A stretch of DNA of 64,000 nucleotides from an uncultured Siphonobacter sp. (GTDB lineage: Bacteria; Bacteroidota; Bacteroidia; Cytophagales; Spirosomataceae), in contig CAJYIW010000019.1 of the NCBI GenBank assembly GCA_913775095.1, forward strand, positions 866,243 to 930,242, read 5' to 3'. Within the stretch, counting starts at the first letter, position 1. Every line of letters starts with the position of its first letter. The notes under the pieces are model-generated. The model was given only the letters and a program-made list of their open reading frames with translations. It searched no databases and was not told where the DNA came from. Made by a program: the position numbers and the translations under genes. Positions 60,504 to 64,000 of the stretch are shown here, one piece after another.

Positions 60504-61820
60504 CTATAGTTTTCCTAAGGTATTTAACAGGTGATAGTATTGAAGCCGGGCCGCCAGACGAGCCGAAGCCAGGTCGTACTGGCTTTGCAGTAACTGCGTA
60601 TCCGCGTCCAGCAAATCGGTTAATAAAGACAGTTGATTGAAGTACATGTTATGCACAATGCGGTAATTCTCGGCGGCCTGTTTCGTGCTTAATTCCGACA
60701 CGTCAATGCGATGCAACGCTTCTCCGTAACGTACATACGCTTCCTTAACGGCCTGTTTGACCCGATCTTCCTGATCGGATTCAATGATCTGCTGCCGTTG
60801 AATTTCAACCCTGGCCGCCTGCTCCCGGTGCTTGTTATGATAGAGAGAGGAAAGCGAATACGAAGCTTTGAGTCCCGCCATGCCAAAACCGTAGAGGGCT
60901 CCCGCGTAGGGATAAAAAGTGATCTGCGGATAGGCATAGGTGTACTCCGCAAAAAGTCCGACTTTAGGTTTATAATCCGCCTGGACTTCTTTGAGACGCA
61001 ACTCACTGATTTGCTTTTGTTTACTGGCAATTTTCAGCTGGTAGGCATGATCAAAGGCTTCGTCCAGAAAGGAATCGTAGCCTTTGGCCAGCGAATCACT
61101 GGCCGGAAGCGGGGTTGGTTTCAGGACAGTCTCATCGGGTAAGCCAATCATTAAATCCAGCTTCTGATTCGTAATCAGGATGGAATTTTCAATTTCATGA
61201 AGTGTCATTTTCTGGCGGGAAACCTGCAGCTCCGCCCGCAACAAATCGCTTTTCAACACGACTCCATTCGTATGTAACTCCCGAATGTCAGCCAGTCGCT
61301 TTTCAGCTTCTTCGATGTTTTTCAGCATCAGATCCTTATAAATCAGATTTCGCTGTAAGTCCAGATACACCGATGCTACCCGGAGTTTTACTTCCGATTG
61401 AATCTGATTTTTTTCCTCCTCCACCAGCGTATGTTCCGTCTCTTCAGCTTTGATTCGGGTCTGGAGCTTTTTACCCTCGTACACATTAAAGTAAGCCTCG
61501 GTTTTTAACTGGAAGAAGTTATGCAAAACGGGATATTGGGATGGAGCATTCAGAATCCCCCGTTCGTAAATAGGCAGGTTACTGACCCGGGCGTACTGCG
61601 TACTGGCTCCTAACTCCGGCAGCCGTTCGCTTTTGGTTTGCTCAAGTTTTTCATGACTGATTTTGACGCGAAGGTTTTGCTCCTGAATGGTTTTGTTAAA
61701 TTGTTCCGCTTTTTGCCAGGCTTCCGAAAGCGATAAGGGTTGTTCAGGAGGGGTGATTTGAGCCTGAATAGTGACCAGGCTTAGGAGCCACATCACGATG
61801 ACTCGACGTACTGATTGCAT
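60504..61820 (-). CDS. TolC-family outer-membrane efflux protein
   Basis: Start at ATG 61820 (MQSVRRVIVMWLLSLVTIQA) gives a good signal peptide; a frame extension to 61850 is possible. The 438 residues contain two homologous coiled-coil halves typical of TolC (LSLSEAWQKAEQFNKTIQEQ; RLADIRELHTNGVVLKSDLL; YDLASARLAARLQYYHLLNT). It is the first gene of the efflux operon and forms the outer-membrane channel for the HlyD/MFS pair. The AraC-type regulator is divergent from it. Confidence 0.9.
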   Translation of the reverse strand: MQSVRRVIVMWLLSLVTIQAQITPPEQPLSLSEAWQKAEQFNKTIQEQNLRVKISHEKLEQTKSERLPELGASTQYARVSNLPIYERGILNAPSQYPVLHNFFQLKTEAYFNVYEGKKLQTRIKAEETEHTLVEEEKNQIQSEVKLRVASVYLDLQRNLIYKDLMLKNIEEAEKRLADIRELHTNGVVLKSDLLRAELQVSRQKMTLHEIENSILITNQKLDLMIGLPDETVLKPTPLPASDSLAKGYDSFLDEAFDHAYQLKIASKQKQISELRLKEVQADYKPKVGLFAEYTYAYPQITFYPYAGALYGFGMAGLKASYSLSSLYHNKHREQAARVEIQRQQIIESDQEDRVKQAVKEAYVRYGEALHRIDVSELSTKQAAENYRIVHNMYFNQLSLLTDLLDADTQLLQSQYDLASARLAARLQYYHLLNTLGKL

Positions 61821-61860
61821 TGCGTTTTCTCGTTTACATCCGATACGCAAAATTAGAATA

Positions 61861-62721
61861 ATGCAAAATGAACGGTTTTCTATAAATTGCCAATTATTTA
61901 TTCATTCCGGCCAAACCTTTTTTTCTGTGAATAGCTATACTACTGGATATCTGAACAACATTGATTTATTCCAAGATTCTATTTACTTAATCAACCAGAA
62001 GCAGGAACAGACATTCCCCTATCATCATCATCAAAAAGGACAATTTACGTACATCGAAGGAGGCATTTCCTATCTGAATACCAGAGATAAAGCCTATTTT
62101 TTGCCCGCCCGCCATTACATCTGGATTCCACCGCAGCTGGAGCATTTTGTCTTGCATACGTCTTCAACCCTGAAGGTAGCCAATATTTATTTTACGAATG
62201 AAGACGATCTGACGCATCCCTTTTTCAGTAAAATGGGCATCTATCCGGTGAATGATCTGTTGCTGGAAATGCTGATTTTCACCGAACGCTGGAGCCAGAC
62301 CATTCGTCCCGGCGGATTCGATTATGAGTTTCTGATGACCTTAAAGCACTTATTACCGGAAATTAGTCAGCATCCGCTCCCCATTGCCCTGCCCACCACG
62401 CATCACGAGCGACTGGTACCCGTGCTTGAGTATCTGCAACGAAACGTTTCACAGCCGTTGCATTTGCCGGAAGTAGCTCATGAATTCGGCTTAAGTGCCC
62501 GAACGCTCTCCCGAATTTTTCATCAGGAGCTGGATATGTCGTTTTTACAATACGTGAAAATGTTTCGCATCATTCGGGCCATTGAAGATTTGTTGCAAAC
62601 GGATAAATCAATTACTGAAATTGCGTACGACGTAGGCTATACGAGCCTGGCTACGTTCAGTAATACCTTTTTGCAAATGGTAAATCGCCGTCCGGCGGAG
62701 TTTAGAAGTGTAAAGTCATAA
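61861..62721 (+). CDS. AraC-family transcriptional regulator
   Basis: ATG at 61861 (MQNERFSINCQLF) gives 286 residues; an earlier frame start overlaps the divergent gene and is rejected. The N-terminal half is cupin-like (FPYHHHQKGQFTYIEGGISY; WIPPQLEHFVLHTSSTLKVA). The C-terminus is a double helix-turn-helix of the AraC type (LHLPEVAHEFGLSARTLSRI; SITEIAYDVGYTSLATFSNT). It is divergent from the TolC-HlyD-MFS operon, only 40 bases apart, so it likely controls that operon. Confidence 0.9.
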   Translation: MQNERFSINCQLFIHSGQTFFSVNSYTTGYLNNIDLFQDSIYLINQKQEQTFPYHHHQKGQFTYIEGGISYLNTRDKAYFLPARHYIWIPPQLEHFVLHTSSTLKVANIYFTNEDDLTHPFFSKMGIYPVNDLLLEMLIFTERWSQTIRPGGFDYEFLMTLKHLLPEISQHPLPIALPTTHHERLVPVLEYLQRNVSQPLHLPEVAHEFGLSARTLSRIFHQELDMSFLQYVKMFRIIRAIEDLLQTDKSITEIAYDVGYTSLATFSNTFLQMVNRRPAEFRSVKS

Positions 62722-62731
62722 ATTTCTCTTA

Positions 62732-63820
62732 ATGAAACACCGATTCATAACCCTTGATATTTTCAGAGGAATTTTTGCGTCGTTTATTGTACTGTTTCAC
62801 ATGGCGTTTTTCTCTGATACGCCAGTGCTTAATAATCCATTCGTTAAGGGTACTGATTTATTTGTTGACTTCTTCTTTGTCCTGAGTGGATTCATTATTA
62901 GTTACAATTATTCATACTTTTCTAACACTCAAAGTTTTATCAGTTTTTTAGAAAAGCGTTTGTATAGAATTTATCCATTACACTTTAGTTTATTAATAGT
63001 CTATTTATTTCTTGAGTTACTCAAATACTTTATATCAGCTAGTGTTACTATTCATCAACCCATAAATCCTGATAATAATTTAAAAACTTTCACTACAAAT
63101 TTATTTCTCTTAAACTCGATTAGGTGGCCGGGTATTACTAATGTAAGTTGGAACAATCCCAGCTGGTCCATTAGTGCAGAAGCATTATCTTACCTTCTAT
63201 ATGGTTTAATTACTTATTACTTTACTTCAAAAAAAATAAACAACTTCAGATTCGGTATTTATCTAGGCATCATTGGTTTTTCTTTTACTATGTTATATTC
63301 TATAACTCAGTCAGCGAGTATTATCTATACCTATAATTACGGATTCCTCAGAGGATTCATTGGTTTTTTTACAGGCGTACTATGTTTTAACACCTTTAAT
63401 AAATATCAAATTCGTCTTCTTCAATTAAGCAATTATTTTTTTACTTATGCTGAGTTAATAATTATTATTATTTTAATAATTTCAATTTATTTAGAAGATG
63501 TGTTAGTCGATATAACCATCATTTATGAAATTATATTTTTTATTATTATTTTTATTTTTTCATTTCAAAAAGGCTATTTATCCCAATATTTCAATAAAAG
63601 TCAGCTGTTACGAAACTTGGGAACGTACAGTTACTCCATTTATTTAACCCATGGATTAATCAATACCTTTTTTAATGTATTATTCATTAGAATACTAAAA
63701 TTCTCTCCTGTCGATTATTCTTATTTATTCATATTAAATGTCGTTCTGGTTTATTACACTTCACGCTGGGCCTATTTTACGATCGAAAGACGTTTCTATA
63801 AGCCTCGCACTAGTATCTAA
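62732..63820 (+). CDS. Acyltransferase family 3 (OafA/NodX-like) membrane protein
   Basis: 362 residues with about 10 hydrophobic segments. Family motifs: TLDIFRGIFASFIVLFH at the start with the conserved Arg and His, FFFVLSGFIISY near 47, and RLYRIYPLHF near 76. A conserved Trp-Ser pair lies in NPSWSISAEA. It probably transfers acyl groups to surface glycans. The gene is richer in A+T than its neighbours, possibly acquired by transfer. It starts 10 bases after the AraC gene, with no operon relation proven. Confidence 0.85.
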   Translation: MKHRFITLDIFRGIFASFIVLFHMAFFSDTPVLNNPFVKGTDLFVDFFFVLSGFIISYNYSYFSNTQSFISFLEKRLYRIYPLHFSLLIVYLFLELLKYFISASVTIHQPINPDNNLKTFTTNLFLLNSIRWPGITNVSWNNPSWSISAEALSYLLYGLITYYFTSKKINNFRFGIYLGIIGFSFTMLYSITQSASIIYTYNYGFLRGFIGFFTGVLCFNTFNKYQIRLLQLSNYFFTYAELIIIIILIISIYLEDVLVDITIIYEIIFFIIIFIFSFQKGYLSQYFNKSQLLRNLGTYSYSIYLTHGLINTFFNVLFIRILKFSPVDYSYLFILNVVLVYYTSRWAYFTIERRFYKPRTSI

Positions 63821-63856
63821 CGACAAACGGCCCACTTTCGCGGGCCGTTTGTCGTT
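63819..63856. terminator. Symmetric terminator between acyltransferase and oxidoreductase
   Basis: AACGACAAACGGCCC (63819-63833) and GGGCCGTTTGTCGTT (63842-63856) are perfect 15-bp arms. It sits between convergent genes and can end both transcripts. Confidence 0.85.
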
Positions 63857-63875
63857 AACTATCCATTCAATTAAA

Positions 63876-64000
63876 CTATAACCGCACGGGCTCACCCGTG
63901 CGAACGGATTCGTCACAGGCAAAGGCAATGCGTAAACTGTTGACGGCATCCTGCAAGTGATCCGTCAGATCCGTATCTTGCTGAATGGCATTGAGAAAAT
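63876..64000 (-). CDS. C-terminal end of Gfo/Idh/MocA-like oxidoreductase, partial
   Basis: The leftward frame enters from the right edge and ends at TAG (63876-63878). Only about 41 residues are in view, containing FLNAIQQDTDLTDHLQDAVN and then SLRIAFACDESVRTGEPVRL. The ending with S-LRIA-A-DES-RTG-PV is characteristic of Gfo/Idh/MocA-type NAD(P)-dependent sugar dehydrogenases. The rest lies outside the window. Confidence 0.65.
   Translation of the reverse strand, partial: FLNAIQQDTDLTDHLQDAVNSLRIAFACDESVRTGEPVRL

Overview
The window looks like chromosomal DNA of a Bacteroidota bacterium, most likely Cytophagales. Supporting signs are the Bat-type VWA/TPR pair, gltB-gltD, an SAICAR synthase, a GH28 pectinase, Gfo/Idh-type and efflux genes, and a tRNA promoter with the Bacteroidota-type -7 box (TATATTTG) and an upstream TTG. 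No species can be named from the sequence alone.

Positions 1 to about 44,260 are a tailed-phage prophage that continues past the left edge. From left to right it holds: an AT-rich AAA ATPase running off the edge; an XRE repressor with an operator cluster; a rightward early module of small genes ending in a large primase-helicase; a repeat-rich non-coding block (7.7-8.25 kb); the tape measure gene; unknown structural genes; two very large fibre-like proteins with signal peptides and SGNH hydrolase domains; an S49 protease fused to a coiled-coil tail, then the major capsid protein; terminase, portal and connector genes; an AT-rich cargo block (33.7-37.0 kb) with a KAP-type NTPase, a small RHH protein and a membrane protein; a lysis cassette (holin-like, CHAP endolysin, overlapping spanin-like genes); two late tail genes; and a leftward tyrosine integrase. 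The integrase lies next to the 3' end of a tRNA-Arg gene, the probable attachment site. Capsid, tail and lysis genes together suggest a siphovirus-like phage, possibly intact.

Positions 44.27-44.60 kb hold three leftward tRNA genes (Ser-GCT, Pro-TGG, Arg-TCT in transcription order). From 44.7 kb the DNA is ordinary chromosome: BatA/B-like and BatC-like genes, purC, a STAS protein, ribonuclease Z (TTG start), a GH28 enzyme, gltB and gltD, a leftward tripartite efflux operon (TolC, HlyD and MFS proteins) divergent from an AraC regulator, an acyltransferase, and the 3' end of a Gfo/Idh/MocA-like oxidoreductase.

The parts most worth following up are the cargo block, where two AT-rich genes each end in a near-identical hairpin, and the TTTACA/TGTAAA array with a perfect 37-base palindrome in the middle of the prophage.
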